A DNA stretch of 64,000 bases from NCBI GenBank assembly GCA_905211265.1, contig CAJMAC010000001.1, positions 76,255-140,254 on the forward strand. Direction: 5' to 3'. Origin of the DNA: an uncultured Eubacteriales bacterium. Lineage in GTDB: Bacteria > Bacillota_I > Bacilli_A > RF39 > UBA660. Of the stretch, positions 17,364-26,513 are shown piece by piece (the first letter of the stretch is position 1; each line of letters opens with the position of its first letter). The notes beneath the pieces were generated by a model that searched no databases, was not told the DNA's origin, and saw nothing but the letters and a program-made list of their open reading frames with translations. The position numbers and the translations under genes are program-made.

Positions 17364-17570
17364 CTATCCTAATATTGATTTTACGCGTTTATAGTCTGAT
17401 TTACTTAATTCGCTACCTTTTCTTTTTTGTCTACTTCTTTTTGAACTATTTTTACCAGTATTGTGATTAATTCCTTGACTAGTAATTTTAATTGAACCGC
17501 TTTGTCTCATTTTAAATACTTTTGCAGTTCCTTTATGAGTTTTCATTTTATTTTTCTTAACTTTTGCCAT
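17364..17570 (-). CDS. rpmI: Ribosomal protein L35
   Basis: 68 aa, slightly longer than usual (64-66). It has the typical basic sequence with KMKTHKGTAKVFK at the start and the KRSRQKRKG stretch. It is the middle gene of the conserved infC-rpmI-rplT operon, with short gaps on both sides and a good AGGAGG ribosome site. Confidence 0.96.
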   Translation of the reverse strand: MAKVKKNKMKTHKGTAKVFKMRQSGSIKITSQGINHNTGKNSSKRSRQKRKGSELSKSDYKRVKSILG

Positions 17571-17585
17571 AATTGGTTCCTCCTT

Positions 17586-18106
17586 CTATTTTTTAGGTGT
17601 TAATTGCATAAACATACTTCTACCTTCAATTTTTGGGACAATTTCAACTTCAGCAATATCTTCTAATGCCAAAGCAAACTTATCCAAAACTTCTTTTGCA
17701 AGTTCAGGGTGTGCAATTTGACGGCCTTTAAATCTAATACTTGCTTTTACTTTTGATCCTTTTTCAAGATTCTTTCTTGCATTTTTTACTCTTGTATCAA
17801 AGTCATGCTTATCAATAGTAACAGATAATCTAAATTCTTTAGTATCTATCATTGTTTCTCTTTGTTTCTTTTGAGTTTCTTTAATTTTTTTCTTTTTTTC
17901 ATATTTGAATTTATTGTAATCCATAATTTTACATACTGGTGGATTAGCACCTTCACTCATTAAAACTAAATCAAAACCAGCATAACCTGCAAGTGTAAGA
18001 GCATCTTGCTTACTTTTAATACCAAGTTGTTCTCCATTTGGACCAATAACCATCATTTCCTACATCTAATTTGTTCATTTATAGGGTTTTCCCTAACATT
18101 TGCGAT
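17586..18106 (-). CDS. infC: Translation initiation factor IF-3 (apparent 1-base frameshift; rare ATC start)
   Basis: The main frame from 18056 gives 156 aa of IF-3 beginning MMVIGPNGEQ. Upstream, in another frame, the N-terminal residues IANVRENPINEQIRC are encoded up to base 18063. To join them one base must be gained: AGG-GAA-ATG is expected (R-E-M) where the sequence has AGGAAATG. The start that fits is ATC at 18106, 8 bases after GGAGG. IF-3 genes commonly use AUU, AUC or AUA for autoregulation, so this is plausible. An in-frame ATG at 18121 overlaps the ribosome site and has none of its own. The frameshift is probably an assembly or base-calling error, but a true lesion is possible. Confidence 0.85.
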
Positions 18107-18123
18107 AAATAACACCTCCATTA

Positions 18124-18159
18124 AATATAAAAATGAATACATAGAAAGTACGTATTCAT
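18124..18159 (-). promoter_or_regulatory. Attenuator hairpin in the infC-rpmI-rplT leader (L20-leader-like)
   Basis: Between the promoter and the infC ribosome site the leader of about 130 bases contains the perfect stem ATGAATAC / GTATTCAT followed by TTTTTAT, i.e. an intrinsic terminator placed before the first gene. In Bacillota this operon is controlled by L20 binding its leader and favouring such a terminator. The location and layout fit that mechanism. The L20-binding fold itself I cannot confirm by eye. Confidence 0.6.
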
Positions 18160-18260
18160 CTTAAAGCATTATAAAAATTCATAACTTTTATTTGGCTTTT
18201 TACCTATTGCTAGTCTGCAATCAGGTGAGATAAATACATCTTCTTTCCGTTTCGATATAG

Positions 18261-18289
18261 ATTATATTATAAATTAATGATTTTGTCAA
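18261..18289 (-). promoter_or_regulatory. Promoter of infC-rpmI-rplT
   Basis: Minus strand: TTGACA at 18289-18284, 17-base spacer, TATAAT at 18266-18261. Both boxes are perfect consensus. Confidence 0.85.
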
Positions 18290-18338
18290 TAAAAATATAA
18301 CCTTTTTCCTTAATTTATGCTATTTTTTAATATTTTTA

Positions 18339-19733
18339 CTACTTTATTACCTTATATGTAGTACCTTCCCTAGTATCAGTAAGTTCAATACCCATATCTA
18401 ATAATTCTTTTCTTATTGTATCTGCTAATTCAAAATCTTTATTTTTTTTAGCATTTTTTCTTTCCTCTATTTTATTTAATATAAATTCTTCATTTTCTAC
18501 CTTTTCATTCTTATTATCACTAATTAAAGATAATGAAAGTACTTTATCAAAATCCTTAACTAAATATAATTTAGTATTATCATTTAATTCACTCTTTAAT
18601 AAATCAAATAAAACAGTTAACATTGAAGAAGTATTCAAATCATTATTAATTGCATCTTTAAATTTATCTTGATATTCTTTAATTTTATCTTCTTCAAGTT
18701 CTCCTTCATTAGTTAATTTACTAATTTTATTTAATACTCTATTATATGCAACTTTTGCACTATCCAAAGCTTCATAACTAAATACTAATTCTTTTCTATA
18801 ATCAGATCCTAAACAAAAGAATTTATATACCAATGGATCATATCCTTTATTAATTAAAGTATCAATAGTAATAAATTCACCACTACTTTTACTCATCTTA
18901 CCATTCTTACTAGTTAAATGTAATACATGAAACCAATAATTACACCATTTATGACCTAAAAAACTTTCACTTTGTGCAATTTCATTAGTATGGTGTGGAA
19001 ACTTATTATCAATTCCCCCACAATGTATATCTAAATATTCTCCCAAATATTTATAACTTATTCCTGAACACTCTATATGCCATCCAGGATATCCTACTCC
19101 CCATGGACTATCCCATTTTAATGCTTGATTTTCAAATTTAGATTTTGTAAACCACAAAGCAAAATCATATGGATTCTTCTTACCTAAATCCTCACTAACA
19201 TTGTCTCTTGCACCTACTATCATATCCTCACTATCTTGATTAGAAAAAACATTATATTTATCTAACTTACTAATATCAAAATAAACATTACCATTAGATT
19301 TATAAGCATACCCTTTTTCAAGTAACTTAGTAATCATTTCAATATAAGTATCAATACAAGATGTTGCAGGTACTACAATACTAGGCCATTTTAAATTTAA
19401 TTTATTAAATCCTTCCTTAAATGCTTCAGTATAAAACTTAGCAATTTCTAATACATCTTTATGTTCACTTTTAGCTTGTTCAACCATTTTATCTTTACCA
19501 GTATCAGTATCCCCAGATAAATGTCCAACATCAGTGATATTCATTGCCCTAGTAACATCATAACCAATATATTCTAAAGATTTTACTAAAACATCTTCAA
19601 AAATATAACTACGATAATTACCAATATGTGCATAATTATATACAGTTGGACCACAAGTATACATTTTTACCTTACCATCTTCATTAGGAATAAATTCTTC
19701 TTTTTTTCTAGTTAACGAATTATATAATAACAT
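18339..19733 (-). CDS. cysS: Cysteinyl-tRNA synthetase
   Basis: 464 aa class Ia synthetase. Motifs: YTCGPTVYNYAHIGNYR, the HIGH-type signature as HIGN; zinc ligands in the WHIECSG region with HCGG; and KMSKS in GKMSKSSGEF. It charges tRNA-Cys; a tRNA-Cys gene is also in this window (31490-31563). GGAGTG precedes the ATG. The short upstream gap holds no T-box-like leader. Length is normal. Confidence 0.97.
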   Translation of the reverse strand: MLLYNSLTRKKEEFIPNEDGKVKMYTCGPTVYNYAHIGNYRSYIFEDVLVKSLEYIGYDVTRAMNITDVGHLSGDTDTGKDKMVEQAKSEHKDVLEIAKFYTEAFKEGFNKLNLKWPSIVVPATSCIDTYIEMITKLLEKGYAYKSNGNVYFDISKLDKYNVFSNQDSEDMIVGARDNVSEDLGKKNPYDFALWFTKSKFENQALKWDSPWGVGYPGWHIECSGISYKYLGEYLDIHCGGIDNKFPHHTNEIAQSESFLGHKWCNYWFHVLHLTSKNGKMSKSSGEFITIDTLINKGYDPLVYKFFCLGSDYRKELVFSYEALDSAKVAYNRVLNKISKLTNEGELEEDKIKEYQDKFKDAINNDLNTSSMLTVLFDLLKSELNDNTKLYLVKDFDKVLSLSLISDNKNEKVENEEFILNKIEERKNAKKNKDFELADTIRKELLDMGIELTDTREGTTYKVIK

Positions 19734-19837
19734 AATGACACTCCTTTCAAATATATACTATATTTTATAACAAAATTAAAAATAATTCAATAGTAACAAA
19801 ATATACTATTTAAAATAAAATATTATAGGTGAAATAT

Positions 19838-20044
19838 ATGTTTAATAATTTCTTTAATGTATTTAGAGTATGCTTTGGATGGAAACTATTTTGTTTTATA
19901 TTTTGTTTTATATTAACTATGTTTATCTTTTATCAATTCTTGATTGCTTTATTTGTACCATGTTTCTTAAATGTATTACTTTTATTTATAGAATTCTGTG
20001 CACTTATTTGTTTAATATTTTATACTATTTTTGGTCTTTGTTGA
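19838..20044 (+). CDS. Small hydrophobic membrane protein (tentative)
   Basis: 68 aa, almost entirely Phe, Leu, Ile, Cys and Val, with two to three possible membrane helices. It is preceded by AGGTG at 6 bases from the ATG. It runs on the plus strand opposite its neighbours and its last 20 bases overlap the end of the thioredoxin-reductase-like gene. No family recognised. AT-rich antisense DNA can produce such hydrophobic ORFs by chance, so the call is tentative; the ribosome site is the main support. Confidence 0.35.
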   Translation: MFNNFFNVFRVCFGWKLFCFIFCFILTMFIFYQFLIALFVPCFLNVLLLFIEFCALICLIFYTIFGLC

Positions 20045-20888
20045 TAATAGCTACTGCAGCACTAACTCCATCATATGATGCACTAACTAATTGATAAATA
20101 TCTTTCTTTATTACATCACCCACTGCATACACATTATTAATATTTGTTTTAAAATGATTATCTACTAATATATAATCATTTTCTTTTTTTAAATTAAATA
20201 TCTTACTATTAGGAACATACCCAATACATACAAATATACCATCAACTATATACTTATTATTAATATTAAATTTATCATCATTGTATGAAATATTTTTTAT
20301 TTCTTCATTATTAATAACTTTAATATTATTAGTTTCTTTAACTTTTATTTGTTCTTTTTGTTCTGCTCTTAAATGATTACTTCTATTTAAAATAATAACA
20401 CTATTTACAATATTAGATAAGTATAAAGCTTCTTCAAAAGCAACATCTCCCCCACCAATAACCATAACATCTTTATTCTTATATAAATTACCATCACATA
20501 AAGCGCAATAACTTACACCCTTACCTACATAATCATTTAATATATCTAATTTTCTAGGACTTCTACCAGTAGCAATAACTAAATATTTATATTCAATATT
20601 ACTATTACTAGTATTAACTATATTTTTATTAAAATCAACACTAGTTACTTCTTCATATAAATACTCTATACCCAAATTATTTACTTGATTATATAAATTA
20701 TATGCTAAACTAGGTCCATCAATACTAGTATATCCTGGATAATTTTCAATAATACTACTTCTATTTAATTGACCTCCAACTACATTAGATTCAATCATTA
20801 ATACACTCTTATTACTTCTTTTTAAATATATTGAAGCACTAATTCCTGCTATTCCAGAACCTATTATAATAACATCATACTTTTTCAT
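20025..20888 (-). CDS. trxB: Thioredoxin reductase-like FAD/NAD(P) oxidoreductase
   Basis: 287 aa, class-II pyridine nucleotide-disulfide oxidoreductase. It has the FAD-binding GSGIAGISA near the N-terminus, a redox CxxC in YCALCDG, the NAD(P)-binding GGGDVAFEEA and the C-terminal AVGDV motif. TrxB reduces thioredoxin with NADPH. It is a little shorter than usual (about 310), and the redox pair is CALC rather than the common CATC/CAVC, so ferredoxin- or other partner reductases are possible. The start follows AGGTGATAAC and overlaps the end of lgt by 14 bases. Confidence 0.85.
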   Translation of the reverse strand: MKKYDVIIIGSGIAGISASIYLKRSNKSVLMIESNVVGGQLNRSSIIENYPGYTSIDGPSLAYNLYNQVNNLGIEYLYEEVTSVDFNKNIVNTSNSNIEYKYLVIATGRSPRKLDILNDYVGKGVSYCALCDGNLYKNKDVMVIGGGDVAFEEALYLSNIVNSVIILNRSNHLRAEQKEQIKVKETNNIKVINNEEIKNISYNDDKFNINNKYIVDGIFVCIGYVPNSKIFNLKKENDYILVDNHFKTNINNVYAVGDVIKKDIYQLVSASYDGVSAAVAIINKDQK

Positions 20889-21660
20889 TGTTATCACCTT
20901 TCTTTTCTAGTATTACTATACCTACTATTCCTATAATTATTAAAATAATTGCTACTATTTGACTAACTCTAAAATTAAATATATATAAACTATCAGTTCT
21001 AAGTCCTTCGATAAAGAATCTACCTAATGAATATAATATAAAATATAAGCAAACAATAATACCTTCTTTTTTATATTTCAATTTATTTCTAACTATTATT
21101 AAAATAATAAATACAATAAAGCACCAAATAGATTCAAATAAAAATGTAGGAATATAATAATTACCATTTATATACATACCTTTAATTATAAAATCAGGTA
21201 TATGTAAACTTTTTAAATATGATAAACTAGTAACTACACCATGAGCTTCACCATTAAAATAGTTTCCCCATCTACCAATTGCTTGACCCAATACTAAACA
21301 AGGAGTTAATATATCTAAAGTAAGTAAAATACTTTGTTTTTTCTTTTTACAGTAATATATTGTAAAAAGTATTCCTGCAATAACTGCACCATATATAGCA
21401 AGTCCACCTTCCCATATTTTAAATATATCTATAAAATTATCTTTAAATACTGAATAATTAAATATAACATAATATATTCTTGCACCAACAATAGCAACAG
21501 GTATTAAATAAAATATCAAGTCAAAAACAAAATCTTTATCTAATTTTGTTTTAACAACTTCTTTTTTTACAATTAATAATCCAATTAAAATAGATAAAAA
21601 TATTAAAAATGAATACCAATATATAGTAATTGGACCAATACTAATAAGTACCCTATCCAT
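20875..21660 (-). CDS. lgt: Prolipoprotein diacylglyceryl transferase
   Basis: 261 aa integral membrane enzyme with seven hydrophobic helices. The Lgt signature GRWGNYFNGEAHG is present with the key Arg and Asn residues. It transfers diacylglycerol from phosphatidylglycerol to the lipobox cysteine, the first step of lipoprotein maturation. It overlaps the reductase gene downstream, as often seen in Bacillota (lgt and trxB neighbours). Confidence 0.95.
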   Translation of the reverse strand: MDRVLISIGPITIYWYSFLIFLSILIGLLIVKKEVVKTKLDKDFVFDLIFYLIPVAIVGARIYYVIFNYSVFKDNFIDIFKIWEGGLAIYGAVIAGILFTIYYCKKKKQSILLTLDILTPCLVLGQAIGRWGNYFNGEAHGVVTSLSYLKSLHIPDFIIKGMYINGNYYIPTFLFESIWCFIVFIILIIVRNKLKYKKEGIIVCLYFILYSLGRFFIEGLRTDSLYIFNFRVSQIVAIILIIIGIVGIVILEKKGDNNEKV

Positions 21661-21662
21661 AG

Positions 21663-22097
21663 TTATTTACTGTCCTTAGTTATTGGTTTAATAATAAATC
21701 CATCCATAAACATATTAAAAATACTAATTAATATTGAAGCAAAAAACGCTGTAAAAAATCCAGTAATATTAAAATTATTACCCATTATAAAACTAGTTAA
21801 ATATAAAATAATCATATTAACAATTGGATAAGATAATCCTAAAGTAATCGCAGTAAGAGGCATAGTCATAACTACTAATACAGGCTTAATAGTTTTATTT
21901 AATATATCTATAATTAATGCTGCAATTACTGCATATAATCCATAATATTTATTATTAATATAAAAATCTTTAAATAACATACTAACTAATATTAATACTA
22001 ATGCATAACATACTAAACTAATAATAAAATTAACAAACTTATTCTTTACTAAATTATTTTTAGTACTTTCTTCTTCTACAATAATCATTTTTTTCAT
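21663..22097 (-). CDS. Four-helix membrane protein, phage-holin-IV superfamily (YvlD-like)
   Basis: 144 aa with four hydrophobic helices and the conserved NKTIKPVLVVMTMPLTAITLGL segment, seen in bacterial PF04020-type proteins (YvlD). Despite the superfamily name these are chromosomal housekeeping proteins, often tied to envelope stress. It lies two bases upstream of lgt on the same strand, probably one transcript. Function not established. Confidence 0.75.
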   Translation of the reverse strand: MKKMIIVEEESTKNNLVKNKFVNFIISLVCYALVLILVSMLFKDFYINNKYYGLYAVIAALIIDILNKTIKPVLVVMTMPLTAITLGLSYPIVNMIILYLTSFIMGNNFNITGFFTAFFASILISIFNMFMDGFIIKPITKDSK

Positions 22098-22133
22098 TCA
22101 TAATCACCTTCATATATATTGTACCATAAAAAA

Positions 22134-22165
22134 AGAAAATTTTACCATTAAGATAATATTTTCTC
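22134..22165 (-). terminator. Probable terminator after the U32 gene
   Basis: Imperfect inverted repeat (AGAAAAT..TTATC with ..GGTAA..ATTTTCT) followed on the minus strand by a run of seven Ts, seven bases after the U32 gene stop. Confidence 0.5.
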
Positions 22166-22171
22166 TATATT

Positions 22172-24403
22172 TTAATTTAATCTTCTTCTGATATCACTAA
22201 TTAATTTAGTTACTTCTTCCTCATTTTCATCTAATAAATCTACTCTATAATTATATATATGTAAATTCTTATATCTTTCTATATCAAGTATTCTATCAAT
22301 ATTCTTATAATGCATAATACTAGTAATACAATTATTATGTAATATTCTATACATTCTATCTTTATTATCTTTTAAATAATATTTATTATTATCATTCTTA
22401 CAAATATTACAATGATTCATATTTAATTTTAAAGGACAATACTTAGTAATCATTAATTCTACTTTACCATAAATATATACTTCAACATTATAAACTTTCT
22501 TCATAATATCTTTTATTTGCTCATAAGTTAACTCAACAGATAAAGTAATTAAATTAACTTTAAATTTATTTAATAATTCAATAGATTTAGTATTACAAAC
22601 ATTTAAAGTATAATCAGTATTAACATTATTATTTAAACTATATTTATTTATACTACCAAGTTCACTTGCTAAAATATTACCATTCTTAATATCTACAAAT
22701 TTATTCATAATTCTTGGAGTCTTATAATAAATATTTGCTACTTCCTTATATTTATTATATAGTTCTTTATCTGTAGTATATATATTATCTACATCATTTA
22801 ACATACAAGTAATTAATTGTTCTTTATTTCTTACAAGTACATTAATATTATATTTCTTTTCTACTTCCTTTATTTTTATAATCTCATTATGCGTATCAAT
22901 CATTAGTCTTTTATTAAATTTATTTATTCTCTTTTCATCTAAAGCACTTAACATATTTCTTCTTATATCATTTAACTTACTAATAGGAATAAATATATCT
23001 TGATTATAATTAATATTTATATTATTTACTTTATATATTGTATCTCCTAATTTAGATAAACTTGTTTTAATATTATCTATACTTGTCGGAGTATTTTTAG
23101 CGTCTTCCACTTCATTAATAGTATCTACCATATTACCATCAATATCTATTATAGAAATAGCAATAGTATTATTACTAACTAAAACACTTATATCTATACC
23201 TATCTTCTTTTCGTCATATTTCTTTAAACTATCTATTAATTTCTTATCAATAGTTTTAAGAACAGTATCTCCAATATGTACTTTATTAACTTTATTATCT
23301 ACAATTGCTATCTTACCTTTAAATACACTATTAGTAAGCATCATATTTTCATTATATAGCATATTTACCATCATACCAGTATCAGGTTCCTTAAATCTAA
23401 TGCCATCTTCCTGATTTAAAGTTTCAGTTAATTTAATATATATTTTATCCTTTAATACATTTATAACGCTACCTATAACAATCCCTTGATGATTTGGAGT
23501 CTTAATATTCATAATTTCATTTGATTCAAATAAATAACCATTAGTAAATTCTCTATTAAATAATAATTTTAAATTTCTTATTTCTTCATCAGTTACAATC
23601 ATTTCTTCTTTATTATAATATGCATCAATTAACTTACGATATAATTTAGTAACATAACCAACATACTCTGGACTTTTCATTCTACCTTCAATTTTAAAAC
23701 TAGTAATTCCAGATTCTAATAAATCTTTTAAATTAAATAAAGTATTAAGTTCTCTTGTACTAAGTAAATAATCACCTTTAGTGTCTATTTCTTTACCATT
23801 TTGATATAAAGTATAAGGTAATCTACAACATTGAGTACATTCACCACGATTACCACTTCTTCCACCATTTAAACTACTAAATAAACAGCATCCAGAATAA
23901 CTAACACATAGTGCTCCATGAACAAAAACTTCCTTTTCTAATATATCAGGTAATTTCTTAATATCTTCCAAAGACATTTCTCTATCTAATACTATTCTAG
24001 ATACCCCAAGTGATTTTAAAAATTTAATACCTTCCTCATTATGATTATGACATTGTGTTGAAGCATGTACTTCAATATTAGGAAACTTTTCTTTTACTAC
24101 TTTAATCATACCAATATCCTGCATAATAAGTGCATCAACATTAATTTTATGCAAATAAAAAATATACTCTAAAAAATCTTTAACTTCATTTTCAAAAATT
24201 ATTGTATTAACAGTAACATAAACTTTTACTCCATATAAATGTGCATATCTAATTGCTTCCTTTAATTCATCATTAGAAAAATTACTAGAATATTTTCTTG
24301 CACCATAATTCTTACCACCTAAATATACTGCATCACAACCATTATGAATTGCTTGATAAAGTGTAGCCATATTACCTACTGGACTTAATAATTCTACTCT
24401 CAC
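22172..24403 (-). CDS. U32 family peptidase-like protein (RlhA/YegQ type RNA hydroxylation)
   Basis: 743 aa. The N-terminal U32 domain starts ELLSPVGNM and carries GGKNYGARK, the HGALCVSYSGCC motif and the cysteine set RGECTQCCR, which in characterised members is linked to an iron-sulfur site. The long form resembles RlhA, which hydroxylates a 23S rRNA cytidine, or related tRNA-hydroxylation proteins; none is a proven peptidase in this role. I start at the GTG preceded at 10 bases by AAGGGA; the upstream in-frame codons include the ribosome site. The C-terminal 400 residues are diverged. Confidence 0.8.
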   Translation of the reverse strand: MRVELLSPVGNMATLYQAIHNGCDAVYLGGKNYGARKYSSNFSNDELKEAIRYAHLYGVKVYVTVNTIIFENEVKDFLEYIFYLHKINVDALIMQDIGMIKVVKEKFPNIEVHASTQCHNHNEEGIKFLKSLGVSRIVLDREMSLEDIKKLPDILEKEVFVHGALCVSYSGCCLFSSLNGGRSGNRGECTQCCRLPYTLYQNGKEIDTKGDYLLSTRELNTLFNLKDLLESGITSFKIEGRMKSPEYVGYVTKLYRKLIDAYYNKEEMIVTDEEIRNLKLLFNREFTNGYLFESNEIMNIKTPNHQGIVIGSVINVLKDKIYIKLTETLNQEDGIRFKEPDTGMMVNMLYNENMMLTNSVFKGKIAIVDNKVNKVHIGDTVLKTIDKKLIDSLKKYDEKKIGIDISVLVSNNTIAISIIDIDGNMVDTINEVEDAKNTPTSIDNIKTSLSKLGDTIYKVNNININYNQDIFIPISKLNDIRRNMLSALDEKRINKFNKRLMIDTHNEIIKIKEVEKKYNINVLVRNKEQLITCMLNDVDNIYTTDKELYNKYKEVANIYYKTPRIMNKFVDIKNGNILASELGSINKYSLNNNVNTDYTLNVCNTKSIELLNKFKVNLITLSVELTYEQIKDIMKKVYNVEVYIYGKVELMITKYCPLKLNMNHCNICKNDNNKYYLKDNKDRMYRILHNNCITSIMHYKNIDRILDIERYKNLHIYNYRVDLLDENEEEVTKLISDIRRRLN

Positions 24404-24453
24404 ACTTACACTTCCCTTGTATATATATGATAACATATTTTGTAAATAAAAAA

Positions 24454-24475
24454 AAGAAGTAATTTTCTACTTCTT
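24454..24475 (-). terminator. Terminator after murE
   Basis: Perfect stem AAGAAGT / ACTTCTT followed on the minus strand by eight Ts. Confidence 0.8.
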
Positions 24476-24511
24476 AACAATTTTATTATTAAATACTTAT
24501 ATTATAAGGTT

Positions 24512-25867
24512 TTATTTATTTATATTTTTTATTACTTCCTCATAATCAGATAAATGAATTTTAGTTCTACCTATTATTTGATAATCTTCATGACCTTTAC
24601 CTAAAATAAGTAGACAATCATTATCTTTTAACATACTAATTCCTTTTTTTATAGCGTCTTTTCTATCATAAATAACTTCATAGTTATCAGTAGTTATACC
24701 TTCTAAAATATCTTTCATTATAAGTTTTTCATCTTCTGTACGAGGATTATCATTTGTTAAAATAACATAATCACTTAAACTAGTAGCAATATTACCCATA
24801 ATAGGTCTTTTCATAGGATCTCTATCTCCTCCACAACCTATTATTGTAATTATCTTACCCTTAGTAACTTCACGAAATAATGGAATAATTTTACTTACAG
24901 CATCTGGTTTATGAGCATAGTCTATTACTGCAATGGAAGTACCTACTTTAATAATTTGTGCTCTACCTACTGGAGCATGTATACTATCAGTTACATTAAT
25001 AATATCATTAACACTAATACCTAAATTATTAATTAATGCTAAACTTGTTAAATAATTATATACATTAAATTTTCCAATTAAGTTAGTTCTTACTTCATAA
25101 CTATCATTATTAACATTAAATAATATATCAGTATGAGTATTTTCCATATGAAATTCTTTTATTTTATAGTTAGAACCATTTATTCCTAAACTTAAACTTT
25201 TATCACAAATAAAATATTTAGAATATTCATCATCAACATTAACTATTATCTTACCATTATCCTTTAAATAATTAATTATTTTTACTTTACATTTACAATA
25301 TTCTTCCATAGTCTTATGATAATCTAAATGATCTTGACTTAAATTAGTAAAAGCACATACATCAAATTTTAACCCTTTAATTCTCTCTTCTGCTAAAGAA
25401 TGACTACTTACTTCCATAACTATTACTTTGCAACCTTTTTCTTTGGCAGTAAGTAATAAATTATATAATTCTAAAATATCTGGTGTAGTATTAGATAACT
25501 CAACTACATCATTATCAATATAACATCCAATTGTACCAATATAACAAGTTTTAATACCTAATTTATTTAATATTTGATAAGTTAAAAAACAAGTTGTAGT
25601 CTTACCACTAGTACCAGTTACTCCGATTAATTTTAAATCTTCAAATTCCTTACTATAATTATTAACTAAATAATTCTTTAAATACTCATGAGTATCACTT
25701 ACATTAATTGTATCAACATCATATTTACCATGTTCACAAATTATCTTTTCTGCACCATTTTTAATCGCAGAATCAATAAAATCATGTCCATCAACAGTAT
25801 TACCTTTTAAAGCAATAAATGTATCTCCCTTAACAACTTTTCTTGAATCAGTTTTAATATTTAACAT
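24512..25867 (-). CDS. murE: UDP-MurNAc-tripeptide ligase MurE
   Basis: 451 aa Mur ligase with ATP loop GTSGKTTT, the SLAEERIKG region and the substrate motif NDNPRTED. DNPR is the signature of enzymes that add meso-diaminopimelate; lysine-adding enzymes differ at this spot. The cell therefore makes peptidoglycan, which rules out a true wall-less mollicute. The other mur genes are not nearby. The cytoplasmic reaction adds the third residue to UDP-MurNAc-L-Ala-D-Glu. Confidence 0.95.
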   Translation of the reverse strand: MLNIKTDSRKVVKGDTFIALKGNTVDGHDFIDSAIKNGAEKIICEHGKYDVDTINVSDTHEYLKNYLVNNYSKEFEDLKLIGVTGTSGKTTTCFLTYQILNKLGIKTCYIGTIGCYIDNDVVELSNTTPDILELYNLLLTAKEKGCKVIVMEVSSHSLAEERIKGLKFDVCAFTNLSQDHLDYHKTMEEYCKCKVKIINYLKDNGKIIVNVDDEYSKYFICDKSLSLGINGSNYKIKEFHMENTHTDILFNVNNDSYEVRTNLIGKFNVYNYLTSLALINNLGISVNDIINVTDSIHAPVGRAQIIKVGTSIAVIDYAHKPDAVSKIIPLFREVTKGKIITIIGCGGDRDPMKRPIMGNIATSLSDYVILTNDNPRTEDEKLIMKDILEGITTDNYEVIYDRKDAIKKGISMLKDNDCLLILGKGHEDYQIIGRTKIHLSDYEEVIKNINK

Positions 25868-25890
25868 TATTCCTCCTTATAATTTTAAAA

Positions 25891-25912
25891 AATAAGGAAA
25901 TACTTCCTTATT
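25891..25912 (-). terminator. Terminator after rubrerythrin
   Basis: Perfect 22-base inverted repeat (AATAAGGAA / TTCCTTATT arms) followed on the minus strand by TTTT; it overlaps the rubrerythrin stop codon. Confidence 0.8.
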
Positions 25913-26450
25913 AATAATTATCTGCTTTTCTTTCAAAGAAAGATTTTTTATGATTACAAATAGGACATACTTCAGGTGCTTTTTTACCAATAACAACATG
26001 ACCACAATTTCTACAAATCCAAATTGTATCATTATCACTAGAAAATACTACTTCATCATTAATATTCTTTAATAATTTTCTGTATCTTTCTTCATGTTCT
26101 TTTTCTATTTTAGCAACACCTTCGAATAGATTAGCTATTTTTGTAAATCCTTCTTCTCTTGCTACTTCTGCAAATTCTTTATACATATCAGTCCATTCAT
26201 AATTTTCACCTTCTGCAGCAGCTTCTAAATTATGAATAGTATCGGATATTTCACCACCATTCAATAATTTAAACCATATTTTAGCATGTTCTTTTTCATT
26301 ATTCGCAGTTTCTTCAAAAATTGCAGCTATTTGTTCATAACCATCTTTTCTAGCTTTACTAGCAAAATATGTATATTTATTTCTTGCTTGACTTTCTCCT
26401 GCAAAAGCAGTCATTAAATTTTGTTCAGTTTTACTTCCTTTTAATTCCAT
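25911..26450 (-). CDS. rbr: Rubrerythrin
   Basis: 179 aa. The N-terminal ferritin-like four-helix bundle has di-iron ligands in GESQARNKY, EEx2H (NNEKEHA) and the second helix pair ending KEHEERY. The C-terminal rubredoxin-like domain has CRNCG and CPICNH. It reduces hydrogen peroxide in anaerobes, which suggests an oxygen-sensitive lifestyle. A TATAAT box (26474-26469) and GGAGG lie upstream. Single-gene transcript. Confidence 0.96.
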   Translation of the reverse strand: MELKGSKTEQNLMTAFAGESQARNKYTYFASKARKDGYEQIAAIFEETANNEKEHAKIWFKLLNGGEISDTIHNLEAAAEGENYEWTDMYKEFAEVAREEGFTKIANLFEGVAKIEKEHEERYRKLLKNINDEVVFSSDNDTIWICRNCGHVVIGKKAPEVCPICNHKKSFFERKADNY

Positions 26451-26513
26451 AATTTTACCTCCAATTAAATTATATCATAAACTATATTTAATTTCATTCT
26501 TTTTACAAATACT

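Noticed and set aside
19734..19830. T-box leader before cysS
   Set aside because: The space before cysS is under 100 bases and shows no T-box consensus, specifier loop or terminator.
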